Shown piece after piece: positions 35,746 to 44,701 of a DNA stretch of 64,000 nt. The notes below the pieces were generated by a model. That model ran no database searches, was not told the origin of the DNA, and saw only the letters and a program-made list of their open reading frames with translations. The stretch comes from Hymenobacter sedentarius (GTDB lineage Bacteria > Bacteroidota > Bacteroidia > Cytophagales > Hymenobacteraceae). Made by a program: the position numbers and the translations under genes. Position 1 is the stretch's first letter, and each line of letters starts with the position of its first letter. The stretch is from contig NZ_CP013909.1 in the NCBI RefSeq assembly GCF_001507645.1, positions 3,906,001 to 3,970,000 of the forward strand, read 5' to 3'.

Positions 35746-35753
35746 TATCTTTG
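35746..35753 (+). promoter_or_regulatory. TAnnTTTG element before the Cys-rich exported protein
   Basis: TATCTTTG matches the -7 consensus. It ends 7 bases before the ATG at 35761, so a transcript would have almost no leader. No good TTG sits 19 bases upstream, which lowers confidence. Confidence 0.4.
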
Positions 35754-35760
35754 CCCGGTA

Positions 35761-36201
35761 ATGCCACGCTACTCTTTATGCCGTCGCTTCGTCAGCCTGG
35801 TGCTGGCCGTGTTGGTGCTCATCACCTCGGTGGGCCTCACGGTGCAGCGCCATACCTGCCGCATGAGTGGCGTCAGCAAGGTGGATATTTCGGTCACGGG
35901 GCAGGCGTCGCTGCGGGGCTGCGATGGGCAGCTGGCACCCACCAAGCCGGTGGCCAAGGACAACTGCTGTGACTTCAGCAGCCACCTTCATAAGCTCTCG
36001 GTGCCCGCCCACGAGCTGGCGGCGAAGGTGCTCGTGCCGGCTCCACTGCTGGCCGTTTGGCTGCCGGCGCCCAACTGGGCGCCGCTTGGGCTGGCTCAAC
36101 TGCCCGAGGCGCCCGGCCCCCGCTGGTTCGCGGCCGATTCTTCGCCCCCACCCCTGGGCGGGCGCGGGCTGCTGGCATTTGCCTGCACGCTGGTAGTCTA
36201 G
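35761..36201 (+). CDS. Exported Cys-rich hypothetical protein of a metal-uptake locus
   Basis: 146 aa. An N-terminal hydrophobic helix (VSLVLAVLVLITSVGLTV) is followed by HTCRMSG and, later, DNCCDF. The HxC...CC pattern recurs in small proteins next to TonB receptors and HMA proteins in Bacteroidota. The C-terminal half is Pro/Ala-rich with a second hydrophobic stretch (LLAVWLPAPN). The Cys and His suggest metal binding. It begins a rightward set with the TonB receptor 96 bases on and an HMA protein after it. Confidence 0.6.
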   Translation: MPRYSLCRRFVSLVLAVLVLITSVGLTVQRHTCRMSGVSKVDISVTGQASLRGCDGQLAPTKPVAKDNCCDFSSHLHKLSVPAHELAAKVLVPAPLLAVWLPAPNWAPLGLAQLPEAPGPRWFAADSSPPPLGGRGLLAFACTLVV

Positions 36202-36297
36202 GTTTTTCTGAAAATGCCCGTTGCCACGCTGGTCGCAACGAGGGGGCCGCGTGGTCTGCACCGGCCTTTTTTCACAAAAATCTAACTTACTGCTATT

Positions 36298-38658
36298 ATG
36301 AAATCCATCTGCGGGCACCGCCCGCTGCTTGCTATGCTTGCCCTGCTGGTGGCTTGGGTGCAGCCGGAATCGGCTGTGGCCCAATCGGCTGCCATTGCCC
36401 CGGTACGCGGCGAAGTCACGGAAGCCGGCAAAGCCACTCCCCTACCCGGCGCGCTGTTGCGCTGGCTCTTCGACGGGGCCGAGGCCGAAGGCCCAACCAC
36501 CACGACCGTTACCGACGCGGCCGGACGCTTTACCCTGCCGCGGCCGGCGCGCGCGGCCTCGCGCCTGGTGGTGCAGGCCCTGGGCTACCAGGCCGATACC
36601 CTGGCCGTGCCAGCTACCGGCGCCCCCTACCTGCGCGTAGCCCTACGCGCTGGCCAGGAACTGGGCGAAGTCACCGTGACAGCCCGTGCTCCGGCTTACT
36701 CGGCCATCACGCCCGCCAACGTGCAGGTGATATCGGCCCGGGACCTCACCAAGTCGGCGTGCTGCAACCTGGCCGAGAGCTTCGAAACCAACGCCTCGGT
36801 CGAGGTCACCACTTCCGATGCCGTGTCCGGTGCCAAGCAGATTCAGTTGCTTGGGCTGGATGGCAGCTACTCGCTGCTGACCGTGGACAACCAGCCGGCC
36901 CTGCGCGGGCTGGCCGCGCCCTACCGCCTGGGCTACCTGGCCGGGCCGTGGATTGAGAACATCGAAATCATCAAGGGCACGGGCTCGGTGGTGAACGGGT
37001 ACGAAGCCATTTCGGGCCAGGTGAACGTGAAGCTGAAGGAGCCCGAGAAAACCGACCAGTTGCTGTTCAACATCTATGGCAACGACTTGGGCAAATTCGA
37101 TGTCAACCTGAATGCCTCTGCCCGCATCAACCCGAAGTGGAGCACGGTGCTGCTGCTGCACACCGACCACCTGGGCAACCGCGTGGACCGGAATGGCGAC
37201 AAGTTCTTAGACCTGCCTCTGGCCACCCAGTTCAATGCCTTTAATAAGTGGAAGTACATTTCCGGTACCGGCTTCGTGAGCGAAGTGGGGCTGGGCGCTT
37301 TGCGCGAAACCCGGCAGGGCGGCCAGATTAACTTTCGCAATACCGGCGATGCCGACGCGTACCTGCAGCACTACGGCACCACGCAGGCCACCACGCGTTA
37401 CACGGGCTACGCCAAGACTTCGTACACCTGGCCCACCCGGCCATTCCAAAGCCTGGGCCTGCTGCTGAGTGGCACCGACCATGCCTTCACGTCGGCCTAT
37501 AGCCCGGCTTACTCGCTGGCGCCTACCACGGGGCCTCGCACCTATGATGGCAACCAGCGCACCGGCCTGGGTACCCTGCTGTTCCAGAGCGTGTTGGGCA
37601 ACACCTCCCACGTGTATCGGGCGGGGCTGAGCTTTCTGTATGATGACTACCGGGAGGTGTTTCGCGACGGCCACCGCTACCCCACCGAAACGGACGCCGA
37701 CGTGTACGCCCGGGAGCACCGCAACCGGCTGGAGCTGGTGCCCGGCGCCTTTGCCGAGTACACCTACCAGAACAGCCGCAACCTGACGGTGGTGGCCGGG
37801 CTACGCACCGACCGCCACAACCTCTACGGCTGGCAGGTGACGCCCCGGCTCAACCTGAAGTACGACGCGGCCAAGAACACCGTGCTGCGGCTGGCGGCGG
37901 GCCGCGGCTTCCGCGTGGCCAACCCCATTGCCGACAATGCGGCCATGCTGGCCAGCGCGCGCCAGTTTCTCATCAGCGACAACCTGCGACCGGAGCGGGC
38001 ATGGAATATCGGCGGCAGCGCCACGCAGTACTTCACAGTGCTGGGCCGGCAGGCGACGTTTGTGGCCGACTACTACCACACCGAGTTTGACAACCAGGTA
38101 GTGGCTGACATGTACACCTCGGCCCGATACATCAACATCCAGAACCTGGGGCCGGGCGGCCGGTCTTTTGCCCGCAGCCTGCAGGGCGAGTTGCAACTTG
38201 AGCCGCTGAAAGGCCTGCAAGTGAAGGGGGCCTACAAGTACCTCGACGTGCGTACCACCTACGACGGCGTGCTGCTGGCCAAGCCTCTCACGCCCACGCA
38301 CCGCGCCTTTGTGAACCTGGACTACGCCAGCGCGTTCGATAAATGGCGCGGCGACTTCACTGTGCAGTGGTTTGGCCAGCGCCCGCTGGCACACATCACC
38401 AGCACCCACGCCCACGGCTCAGGACAGGAATACACGCCCGAGCTGGGGCCGCGCTACGGCCTGCTCAATGCCCAAATCACGAGGGCCTTCAAGCGCCTGG
38501 AAGTGTACGCCGGCGTAGAAAACCTCACCAACTACCGCCAGCCCAACCCCATCGAAGGCGCCGACAACCCCTTAGGACCAAATTTTGACGCCGCCATGGT
38601 GTGGGGCCCGGTGTACGGCCGCCTGACCTACGCCGGCCTGCGCTACCGCATCGAGTAG
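36298..38658 (+). CDS. TonB-dependent outer-membrane receptor, probable copper/heavy-metal uptake
   Basis: 786 aa. A signal peptide (cleavage after AVAQ) is followed by a carboxypeptidase-D-like regulatory domain (about 30-120), a plug (about 125-260) and a 22-strand barrel. The plug contains TKSACCNLAESFE, with adjacent cysteines, then IQLLGLDGSYSLLTVDNQP and the usual plug end SGQVNVKLKEPE. Cys-Cys plugs with ESFETN are, in my recollection, common in receptors paired with HMA proteins. The HMA gene lies 83 bases downstream. Copper or another soft metal is inferred; the substrate is not proven. Confidence 0.85.
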   Translation: MKSICGHRPLLAMLALLVAWVQPESAVAQSAAIAPVRGEVTEAGKATPLPGALLRWLFDGAEAEGPTTTTVTDAAGRFTLPRPARAASRLVVQALGYQADTLAVPATGAPYLRVALRAGQELGEVTVTARAPAYSAITPANVQVISARDLTKSACCNLAESFETNASVEVTTSDAVSGAKQIQLLGLDGSYSLLTVDNQPALRGLAAPYRLGYLAGPWIENIEIIKGTGSVVNGYEAISGQVNVKLKEPEKTDQLLFNIYGNDLGKFDVNLNASARINPKWSTVLLLHTDHLGNRVDRNGDKFLDLPLATQFNAFNKWKYISGTGFVSEVGLGALRETRQGGQINFRNTGDADAYLQHYGTTQATTRYTGYAKTSYTWPTRPFQSLGLLLSGTDHAFTSAYSPAYSLAPTTGPRTYDGNQRTGLGTLLFQSVLGNTSHVYRAGLSFLYDDYREVFRDGHRYPTETDADVYAREHRNRLELVPGAFAEYTYQNSRNLTVVAGLRTDRHNLYGWQVTPRLNLKYDAAKNTVLRLAAGRGFRVANPIADNAAMLASARQFLISDNLRPERAWNIGGSATQYFTVLGRQATFVADYYHTEFDNQVVADMYTSARYINIQNLGPGGRSFARSLQGELQLEPLKGLQVKGAYKYLDVRTTYDGVLLAKPLTPTHRAFVNLDYASAFDKWRGDFTVQWFGQRPLAHITSTHAHGSGQEYTPELGPRYGLLNAQITRAFKRLEVYAGVENLTNYRQPNPIEGADNPLGPNFDAAMVWGPVYGRLTYAGLRYRIE

Positions 38659-38741
38659 CGGCAAGCTTTTTGCCTAGTTAACTTTTTCCGGCAGCAATTT
38701 TGTTATCGCTGTCACTACACAGCATTCTCAAAATCTTCACC

Positions 38742-39125
38742 ATGAAATTCCTCCTAGCACTCCCGCTATTCGCTTTATTAAGCTTCTCGCCAAACGCCCA
38801 GGCGCAAACCGCGCCCGCTACGGCAGCCAAGACCGGAAATGTGGCCACCGCCCAATTCAAAACGTCAGCGGTGTGCGACATGTGCAAGGCACGCCTCGAA
38901 AAAAGCTTGGCCTATGAGAAAGGCGTGCAAAGCGCCACGCTCGACGTGCCCAGCAAGGTCCTCACCGTGACGTACCGGCCCGACAAAACCACGCCGGCCA
39001 ACCTGCGCACCGCCGTTCAGAAAACCGGTTACGACGCCGACGAGCTGACCGCCGACGCCCGCGCCTACAACCGCCTGCCGGACTGCTGCAAGAAAACCAA
39101 CACCGTGCACACCGACGCGCACTAA
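38742..39125 (+). CDS. Exported HMA-domain metal-binding protein
   Basis: 127 aa from the ATG at 38742. A signal peptide (cleavage after NAQA) is followed by one heavy-metal-associated domain (about 38-105). The metal motif CDMCKARLEKSL is followed by VLTVTYRPDKTTPANLRTAVQKTGYDAD, the normal HMA beta-alpha pattern. The end carries DCCKK and two His, more possible ligands. Being exported, it would act as a periplasmic metal chaperone, probably with the TonB receptor upstream. Confidence 0.85.
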   Translation: MKFLLALPLFALLSFSPNAQAQTAPATAAKTGNVATAQFKTSAVCDMCKARLEKSLAYEKGVQSATLDVPSKVLTVTYRPDKTTPANLRTAVQKTGYDADELTADARAYNRLPDCCKKTNTVHTDAH

Positions 39126-39142
39126 CCGAAGTTGAGCTAACA

Positions 39143-39178
39143 AAAAAGGCCCCGTTCTCCTGAGAACGGGGCCTTTTT
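39143..39178. terminator. Bidirectional terminator between the HMA gene and crtW
   Basis: A 17-bp perfect stem (AAAAAGGCCCCGTTCTC with its complement) and a 2-nt loop. Runs of A and T at both ends let it serve both convergent genes. It overlaps the last bases of crtW. Confidence 0.9.
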
Positions 39179-39917
39179 ATTTGGTTTGCCACAGCCGCCA
39201 CCACGGCAGGTACGGCTGGTCGTGGTGCTCGTAATGGTAGCCGAAGAAGTAGCAACTCACGAAGGCCCACAGGTGGTGCCGGAACTGGCTGCGCGACTTG
39301 TGCGGGTTATCGGGGGCGTGCTCGCCGCGGTGCGGCAAGTAGGTACCAAAAAAGAACAGCTGAAACGTGGCCAGCACCGCCGGCACCATCCAAAAGGCAA
39401 TAACATTAGCCTGCGGGAACCATACTTTCAGCACGTTGTAGGTGATGGCCATGAGGGCGACCTGCCACCAGGTTACGTAGTTCCAGGCGAAGCGCAGGAA
39501 CCAGGGCAGAAAGCCGGGATGCCGGCCGTCGTGGAAATCCGGGTCGTCGGGGGTGCCCACGTGGCGGTGGTGAGCGTGGTGCTTGGGCAGCTGGCCCGGA
39601 AACCAGTTGTAAGCAAACAGGCCCGCGGCTACCGTCCCGATGGTGTTATTGACGCGCTTGTTGGCGCTTACGAGGCCGTGCATGGCGTCGTGGGCCGTGA
39701 TGAACAGGCCCGTGTACAGGTGCGTTTGCAACAGCACCAGCACGTAGGGCACCGGGCTGCGCCAGTTGGGCTGATGAAAGGCCAGCAAATACGTAAGCAA
39801 AGCCGCCCACGCCGTGAACACCGCCAGGGCCACGGCCACGCCTTTCGCGCCCAGCGGCGCGGGGGCCACCCGGCGGGAAGCAGCACCGGCAAGAGTGGGT
39901 TGGGCAATGGTCGGCAT
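39177..39917 (-). CDS. crtW: Beta-carotene 4-ketolase (CrtW)
   Basis: 246 aa membrane di-iron enzyme of the fatty-acid-desaturase superfamily. The His clusters HDAMHG, HHAHHRH and YHYEHH are placed as in CrtW, with four hydrophobic helices. It introduces keto groups on beta-ionone-type rings, giving red ketocarotenoids. It is 4 bases downstream of the cupin and last in the carotenoid locus. A plain fatty acid desaturase is less likely given the CrtB, CrtI and CrtZ genes nearby. Confidence 0.88.
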   Translation of the reverse strand: MPTIAQPTLAGAASRRVAPAPLGAKGVAVALAVFTAWAALLTYLLAFHQPNWRSPVPYVLVLLQTHLYTGLFITAHDAMHGLVSANKRVNNTIGTVAAGLFAYNWFPGQLPKHHAHHRHVGTPDDPDFHDGRHPGFLPWFLRFAWNYVTWWQVALMAITYNVLKVWFPQANVIAFWMVPAVLATFQLFFFGTYLPHRGEHAPDNPHKSRSQFRHHLWAFVSCYFFGYHYEHHDQPYLPWWRLWQTK

Positions 39918-39921
39918 TACA

Positions 39922-40251
39922 CTAATCGACTACGAAAAGAGTGGCCCCGGTGGCGGTGCTGCTCCGGTGGGCTTCGGCGCCATCGGCTACCTGGTAGCTC
40001 ATGCCGGGCGTTAGGACGAACTGGCGCCCGTCGGCCAGCTCAGTGTGCAGCTCGCCAGCAACCACCAGGAGGAAGTGCCCCTTCTGGCACCAGTGGTCGG
40101 CCAGGTATTCCGGGCTGTACTCCACCATGCGCACCCGCACCGGGCCAAACTGCTGGGTGCGCCAAGTGGCCACGCCAGTGGTGCCGGGGTACTGCTCGCC
40201 GGCTACCTCCGGCCAGTTGGTGACGCCAAAGGGCAAGTCCGTTATCTGCAT
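39922..40251 (-). CDS. DHCW-motif cupin protein
   Basis: 109 aa single cupin barrel. The DHWCQKGH sequence is the DHCW signature of this small family, followed by GELHTEL and GMSYQVAD. Function in general is unknown. It is sandwiched between ispH (19 bases) and crtW (4 bases) on the same strand, so a link with carotenoid synthesis is possible but not established. Confidence 0.8.
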   Translation of the reverse strand: MQITDLPFGVTNWPEVAGEQYPGTTGVATWRTQQFGPVRVRMVEYSPEYLADHWCQKGHFLLVVAGELHTELADGRQFVLTPGMSYQVADGAEAHRSSTATGATLFVVD

Positions 40252-40270
40252 AGCATCGGGCTGGGCTGGT

Positions 40271-41122
40271 CTACAAATTCAGCAGCCGGTCGCGCACCTG
40301 CTCCATTAGCCACATGGGCGTGCTGGTGGCCCCACATATGCCCACCGACTGGCCCGGCAGAAACCAGTTGGGCTGAATTTCGGCCACGTTGGAAATAAAG
40401 TGGGTTTGCGGGTTGGTTTCCAGGCACACCTGGTAAAGCACCTTGCCGTTGGAACTTTTAGTGCCCGACACAAACACGATTTGGTCAAATTGAGCCGCAA
40501 ACCGGCGCAGGTCCTTGTCGCGGTTGCTCACCTGCCGGCAAATGGTGTCGTTGGCATTCACCTGAAAGCCCCGCCCCTCCAGCTCGTTCTTGATGTTGTA
40601 GAAGCTGTTGGTGCTCTTCGTGGTCTGGCTGTAGAGGGTAATGTTTTCGGGCAGCTCGTGGCTCAGCAGCTCGTCCAGGTTCTCAAATACCACGGCGTTG
40701 CCGCTGGTTTGGCCCAGCAGCCCAAGTACTTCGGCGTGCCCGTGCTTGCCGTAGATGAAAATCTTCTCCTGCTTATCGTAGCTGGTCTTGATGCGGTTTT
40801 GCAGCTTGAGCACCACCGGGCAGCTGGCGTCAATCAGGGTCAGGTTGTTTTCCATGGCCATCTGGTAGGTGGCCGGCGGCTCGCCGTGCGCCCGGATGAG
40901 CACGGCCTCGTCGCGCAGCTCGGCCAGCTTGTTGTGGCAGATAATGCGCAGGCCGCGGGCCTCGAGGCGCTGCACTTCTTCGTCGTTGTGCACGATGTCG
41001 CCTAAGCAGTACAAATAGCCCTGCTCATCAAGCAAGTCTTCAGCCATTTGAATAGCGTAAATCACGCCAAAGCAAAAGCCGGAGTTGGGGTCAATTCGGA
41101 CGCTGAGCGACATTTTCGGCAT
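40271..41122 (-). CDS. ispH: 4-hydroxy-3-methylbut-2-enyl diphosphate reductase
   Basis: 283 aa from the ATG at 41122 (MPKMSLSVRID); the ATG at 41257 adds a foreign leader. The three Fe-S cysteines are seen in FCFGV, ASCPVV (usual TCP is SCP here) and CGATSTP. It makes IPP and DMAPP in the MEP pathway. Its place inside the carotenoid locus suggests it boosts precursor supply for pigment synthesis. Confidence 0.93.
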   Translation of the reverse strand: MPKMSLSVRIDPNSGFCFGVIYAIQMAEDLLDEQGYLYCLGDIVHNDEEVQRLEARGLRIICHNKLAELRDEAVLIRAHGEPPATYQMAMENNLTLIDASCPVVLKLQNRIKTSYDKQEKIFIYGKHGHAEVLGLLGQTSGNAVVFENLDELLSHELPENITLYSQTTKSTNSFYNIKNELEGRGFQVNANDTICRQVSNRDKDLRRFAAQFDQIVFVSGTKSSNGKVLYQVCLETNPQTHFISNVAEIQPNWFLPGQSVGICGATSTPMWLMEQVRDRLLNL

Positions 41123-41286
41123 AGGCCAAGGTAACCAGCAACCTACCCGCAAGGTTGCGAAGCACGAGCCTATCTTCCGAAAAATACGTAAGTAAAACGC
41201 ATTTTGGATTGGCAAAGGCAATATGCCGCCAAAATCCTGACCAGACTGCACTTGCACGGAGCCGTGCCCGACCGGTGCCGGGTCGG

Positions 41287-41934
41287 CTACTCAGCCACCT
41301 TGCTCAGGCGCTGGGCCTGCTCGTCGCTCACGTGGCCGCGCTCCACCAGGAAGTTGCGCACCGTCCGGAAGGCTTCCGGGTCGAGGCCCGATTTGGGGTG
41401 GCTGAGCGCTGCGTTGAGCAACAGTGCTTTGTCTTCGTCAACGTGTTTGCTCAGGCCCAGAAAGGCGGGCAGATTGCTTTCCACGGAAAAGCGCAGAAAG
41501 CGGATTTCGGGGTTCTGCGGGTCAAGTCCAACGGCTTGCTCGAAGGTGCGCGCGGCGTCCTGCACGTAGGTCATCTTATTGAACATGGAGGCGTCGCGGG
41601 CCCGAATGGCTTCGGCAGCAGCCTTGTAGCCCAGCACCAGGGCATTGCCGTCTTTGTAGTCGGCCAGCAACTTGTAGAATTTTTCGCCGGCGGTTTTGTC
41701 GGCAGCGGCTTGCTCGTAGTGGCGGCGCAGGGTGGCGGGTGGGTAAGTAGTCGACACGGTTTTTTTTACGGAAGTGGATGAAGCAGGAAGCAGAACGCGT
41801 GGGGCAGCAATCACCGAAACGTGGTCCCGCACAACCGTGCCCGCAGGGTTTCCCCCCATACGCAAATCGGCGGCCGAGGAGCCAGACCACATGCCTGCAA
41901 TACCGAGGAAAAGGAGCCCGCTGGGAATCTTCAT
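41287..41934 (-). CDS. Exported helical TPR-like protein in the carotenoid locus
   Basis: 215 aa with a short signal peptide (LFLGIAGMWSGSSA). The mature region is helical, with a TPR-like stretch DAARTFEQAVGLDPQNPEIRFLRFS. No family is recognised with certainty. It lies between crtB (68 bases) and ispH (164 bases) on the same strand, so co-transcription with crtB is plausible. Function unknown. Confidence 0.6.
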   Translation of the reverse strand: MKIPSGLLFLGIAGMWSGSSAADLRMGGNPAGTVVRDHVSVIAAPRVLLPASSTSVKKTVSTTYPPATLRRHYEQAAADKTAGEKFYKLLADYKDGNALVLGYKAAAEAIRARDASMFNKMTYVQDAARTFEQAVGLDPQNPEIRFLRFSVESNLPAFLGLSKHVDEDKALLLNAALSHPKSGLDPEAFRTVRNFLVERGHVSDEQAQRLSKVAE

Positions 41935-42002
41935 ATCTGCAAAATTACTTAGCTCAACCGCAACGGGCCGGCGCTAAGCAAAACCCGTGCTCGAAAACCG
42001 CC

Positions 42003-42845
42003 TCAAATGCGCGACAACCGATACCGGAAATAAGACCCCAACAGCAACAGCAGCTTGGTGTTATCGGGCACCCGCACCCGCTCGCCCAATATGCGGGCCG
42101 CCGGCAACTTCTTTATTTTATAAAATAATTTCAGGTAGTACACATAAGCCAGGTACACGCCCAGCTTGGCGCAGCGCGGCAGCTGCACAATACCCTCGTA
42201 GGCAGCTTCAAAATCGGCCTTGATGTCGGCCTCGATTTCCTGCTTGGTGGCGTCGTTGAAGCGCTGGTACACCACGCCCGGGAAATACACGCGGCCGCGC
42301 TCCTCGTAATCGGAACGGATGTCGCGCAGGAAGTTTACTTTCTGAAACGCCGCGCCCAACCGCCGGGCCGGCTCGCGCAGCCGGTCAAACAGGGCCGTGT
42401 CGCCATCGCAAAAGATGCGCAGGCACATCAGCCCCACCACTTCGGCCGAGCCGTAGATATACTCGTTGTACAAGCCGGGGTGGTAGTTCTGGTCTTCCAA
42501 ATCCAGGGCCATGCTGTGCAGAAAGGCCTCAATAAACTCGCGGTCGATGCCATACTGCCGCACCACGTGCTGAAAGGAATGCAGCACCGGGTTAAAGCTC
42601 AGGCCGGTGTCCAGCGCCTCATAGGTTTGCCGGCGGAAGTCAGCCAGCAGCGCGGTTTTGTCGTGGTCATGGAACGTATCCACTATTTCATCGGCCCAGC
42701 GCACAAACCCATACACGGCATACACCGGAAGGTGCAGCTTGGGGTCGAGCGTGCGAATGCCCAGCGTAAACGAAGTGCTGTAGCGCCCCGTGATGAGCTT
42801 GCTGCACGCCAGGCTGGTATCCGTGAATAGTTTAACGTGGTCCAT
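42003..42845 (-). CDS. crtB: Phytoene synthase CrtB
   Basis: 280 aa from the ATG at 42845 (MDHVKLFTDTSLACSKL). The upstream ATG at 42902 lies inside the hairpin repeat. Two aspartate motifs bind Mg-diphosphate: DEIVD (first) and DIRSDYEERGRVYFP (second). It condenses two geranylgeranyl diphosphates to phytoene. The hairpin separates it from crtI. Confidence 0.95.
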   Translation of the reverse strand: MDHVKLFTDTSLACSKLITGRYSTSFTLGIRTLDPKLHLPVYAVYGFVRWADEIVDTFHDHDKTALLADFRRQTYEALDTGLSFNPVLHSFQHVVRQYGIDREFIEAFLHSMALDLEDQNYHPGLYNEYIYGSAEVVGLMCLRIFCDGDTALFDRLREPARRLGAAFQKVNFLRDIRSDYEERGRVYFPGVVYQRFNDATKQEIEADIKADFEAAYEGIVQLPRCAKLGVYLAYVYYLKLFYKIKKLPAARILGERVRVPDNTKLLLLLGSYFRYRLSRI

Positions 42846-42872
42846 TTTGTTGAATGAGGCCTGATTCAAAAT

Positions 42873-42970
42873 AGAACGCCATGCTGAGCGCAGCCGAAGC
42901 ATCTCGCGTGCAGCAGTAATTAATCACTCTCGTGAGCGAGATGCTTCGGCTGCGCTCAGCATGACGTTCT
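42873..42970. repeat. Long hairpin repeat (copy 5) between crtI and crtB
   Basis: 35-bp arms (42873-42907 and 42936-42970) with one mismatch, starting AGAACGCCATGCTGAGCG. The loop begins GTGCAGCAGTAAT as in copy 4. It sits between two genes of the same pathway on one strand. Confidence 0.9.
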
Positions 42971-42982
42971 GTACGGCCGTTA

Positions 42983-44464
42983 TTAATTTTCTTTTAGTAC
43001 CTCTCCCGCCACCACTTGGCCGGATATTAGCGAAGGCGGCACGCCCGGCCCGGGCACGGTAAGCTGACCGGTGAAATACAAATTACTGATTTTTTTACTC
43101 TTCAGGGTGGGCTTCAGGATGGCCGTTTGCTTGAGGGTATTAGCTAAACCGTAGGCGTTGCCTTTATAGCTGTGGTAGTCGGAGATAAAGTCCTGGTGGG
43201 CATAGCTCCGTTTGTATACCACCGCGTCGCGGATGCTGTGGCCGCAGTGCCGTTCGAGCCGGTCCATTAGCATGTTGTAATACCGCTCGCGGGTAGCCTC
43301 GTCGTCGGTCAGGTTGGGGGCAACCGGAATGAGCAGAAACAGGTTTTCCTGACCTTCGGGGGCCACGGTGGGGTCGGTTTTGCTGGGAACTGAGGCGTAG
43401 AACAGCGGCCGGCTGGGCCACTGAGGCTGCTCGTAAATCTCGCGGGAGTGCTGGTTGAAATCCTCGTCGAAAAACAGGTTGTGGTGGCGCAGCTTGTCCA
43501 GCTTTTTATTCACGCCGAGGTAGAACAGCAGCGACGACGGCGCCATGGTACGCGAGTTCCAGTACTTCTCGTCGTAGTGGCGGTGTTCGGGATTCAGCAC
43601 TTCCTGCTCGATGTGGTGGTAGTCGGCGCCGGCCACCACGGCATCGGCGGCGAGAAAGCCACTGGCCGTGCGTGCCCCGGTGCTCCGGCCCTGCTCCACT
43701 ACTATCTCCTGCACCTCTTCGTTGCAGCGGATTTCCACGCCCAGCTCTTCGGCCAGGCGCACCATGCCTTCCACAATCTTGTGCATGCCGCCTTTGGGGT
43801 ACCAGGTGCCCAGCGCTAGGTCGGCGTAGTTCATGAGGGAGTACAGCGCGGGCGTGTTCTCGGAAGTAGCGCCCAGAAACAGGATGGGAAACTCCACCAG
43901 CTCCAGCAGGCGCGGGTCTTTAAAGAAGCGACGCACGTGCTTGTGCATGCTCTGCAGCACGTCCATGCGCACCATGTCGACGAGCAGCTTGGGGTCGGCA
44001 AATTCGAGCAGCGAGCGGCTGGGCGCGTACACCAGGCGGTTGATGCCCACTTCGTACTTGTAAGCTGCCTGCTTCAGAAACTCGTCGAGCCGGGCGGCGC
44101 TGCCGGGCTCGTAGCGCTCGAACAGGGCGCGCAACTCGCTCATCTTGGCCGGAATGTCCACGGCTTCCGGCCCTTTGAAAATTACCTGGTACGAGGGGTC
44201 GAGCCGCTGCAGCTCGTAGTAGTCGGCTACTGTCTTGCCGAAGCGGGCAAAATATTTATCAAACACATCGGGCATCCAGTACCAGCTCGGACCCATGTCG
44301 AAGGTGAAGCCTTGGGCCCGAAAGACCCGCGCCCGGCCCCCGGGGCCTTCGTTTTTCTCGAGCACCGTGACGCGCCAGCCAGCCTGAGCGAGCGTAGTGG
44401 CCGCAGCCAAACCGGCAAAGCCGGCGCCGATGACGATGGCGTGCTTAGGATTTTTGCTTTGCAA
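42983..44464 (-). CDS. crtI: Phytoene desaturase CrtI
   Basis: 493 aa FAD enzyme. The dinucleotide-binding GAGFAGLAAATTLAQAGW and EKNEGPGGRARVF are at the N-terminus, FDMGPSWYWMPDVF follows, and the C-terminal NLYFTGQLTVPGPGVPPSL is the bacterial-type CrtI signature. It makes lycopene (or a related polyene) from phytoene. Upstream gene of the crtI-crtB pair. Confidence 0.95.
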   Translation of the reverse strand: MQSKNPKHAIVIGAGFAGLAAATTLAQAGWRVTVLEKNEGPGGRARVFRAQGFTFDMGPSWYWMPDVFDKYFARFGKTVADYYELQRLDPSYQVIFKGPEAVDIPAKMSELRALFERYEPGSAARLDEFLKQAAYKYEVGINRLVYAPSRSLLEFADPKLLVDMVRMDVLQSMHKHVRRFFKDPRLLELVEFPILFLGATSENTPALYSLMNYADLALGTWYPKGGMHKIVEGMVRLAEELGVEIRCNEEVQEIVVEQGRSTGARTASGFLAADAVVAGADYHHIEQEVLNPEHRHYDEKYWNSRTMAPSSLLFYLGVNKKLDKLRHHNLFFDEDFNQHSREIYEQPQWPSRPLFYASVPSKTDPTVAPEGQENLFLLIPVAPNLTDDEATRERYYNMLMDRLERHCGHSIRDAVVYKRSYAHQDFISDYHSYKGNAYGLANTLKQTAILKPTLKSKKISNLYFTGQLTVPGPGVPPSLISGQVVAGEVLKEN

Positions 44465-44499
44465 CGTGTGGGGTTAAGCTTATGTAAACCATAAAGAAC

Positions 44500-44620
44500 G
44501 TCATGCAGCACGCCGTTTGTCATGCTGACGCAGGAAGCATCTTATCAGGTTAGCGCGATTCGTTCAGCGGTGAGAAGATGCTTCGCTGCGCTCTGCATGA
44601 CAAACGGCGTGCTGCATGAC
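44500..44620. repeat. Compound hairpin repeat (copy 6) upstream of crtI
   Basis: The outer 20-bp arm GTCATGCAGCACGCCGTTTG is paired with 44601-44620. Inside are imperfect arms of the copy-1 type (GATGCTTCGCTGCGCTCTGC on the right). The loop is homologous to copy 1, sharing CGTTCAGCGG. It lies between the sigma-factor stop and the crtI start and would be in the crtI leader. Confidence 0.85.
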
Positions 44621-44701
44621 ATGCAGCCCCAAAAGAAACCGCCGACCCTGCGCCACAACTGCAGCAGCAAGGCCGGCGGCCAAGGTAATCAGGCAAGGGA
44701 G

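Larger units (their letters stand above)
35443..35760. other. Divergent control region between mraZ and the metal-uptake genes
   Basis: 318 bases without a gene. It holds the division promoter and TGGT boxes near mraZ and a TATCTTTG element near the rightward gene. Nothing else is recognised in the middle. Confidence 0.6.

Noticed and set aside
39177..39917. CrtW as a general fatty acid desaturase
   Set aside because: His-box spacing and the surrounding crt genes favour the ketolase, though biochemical proof is lacking.
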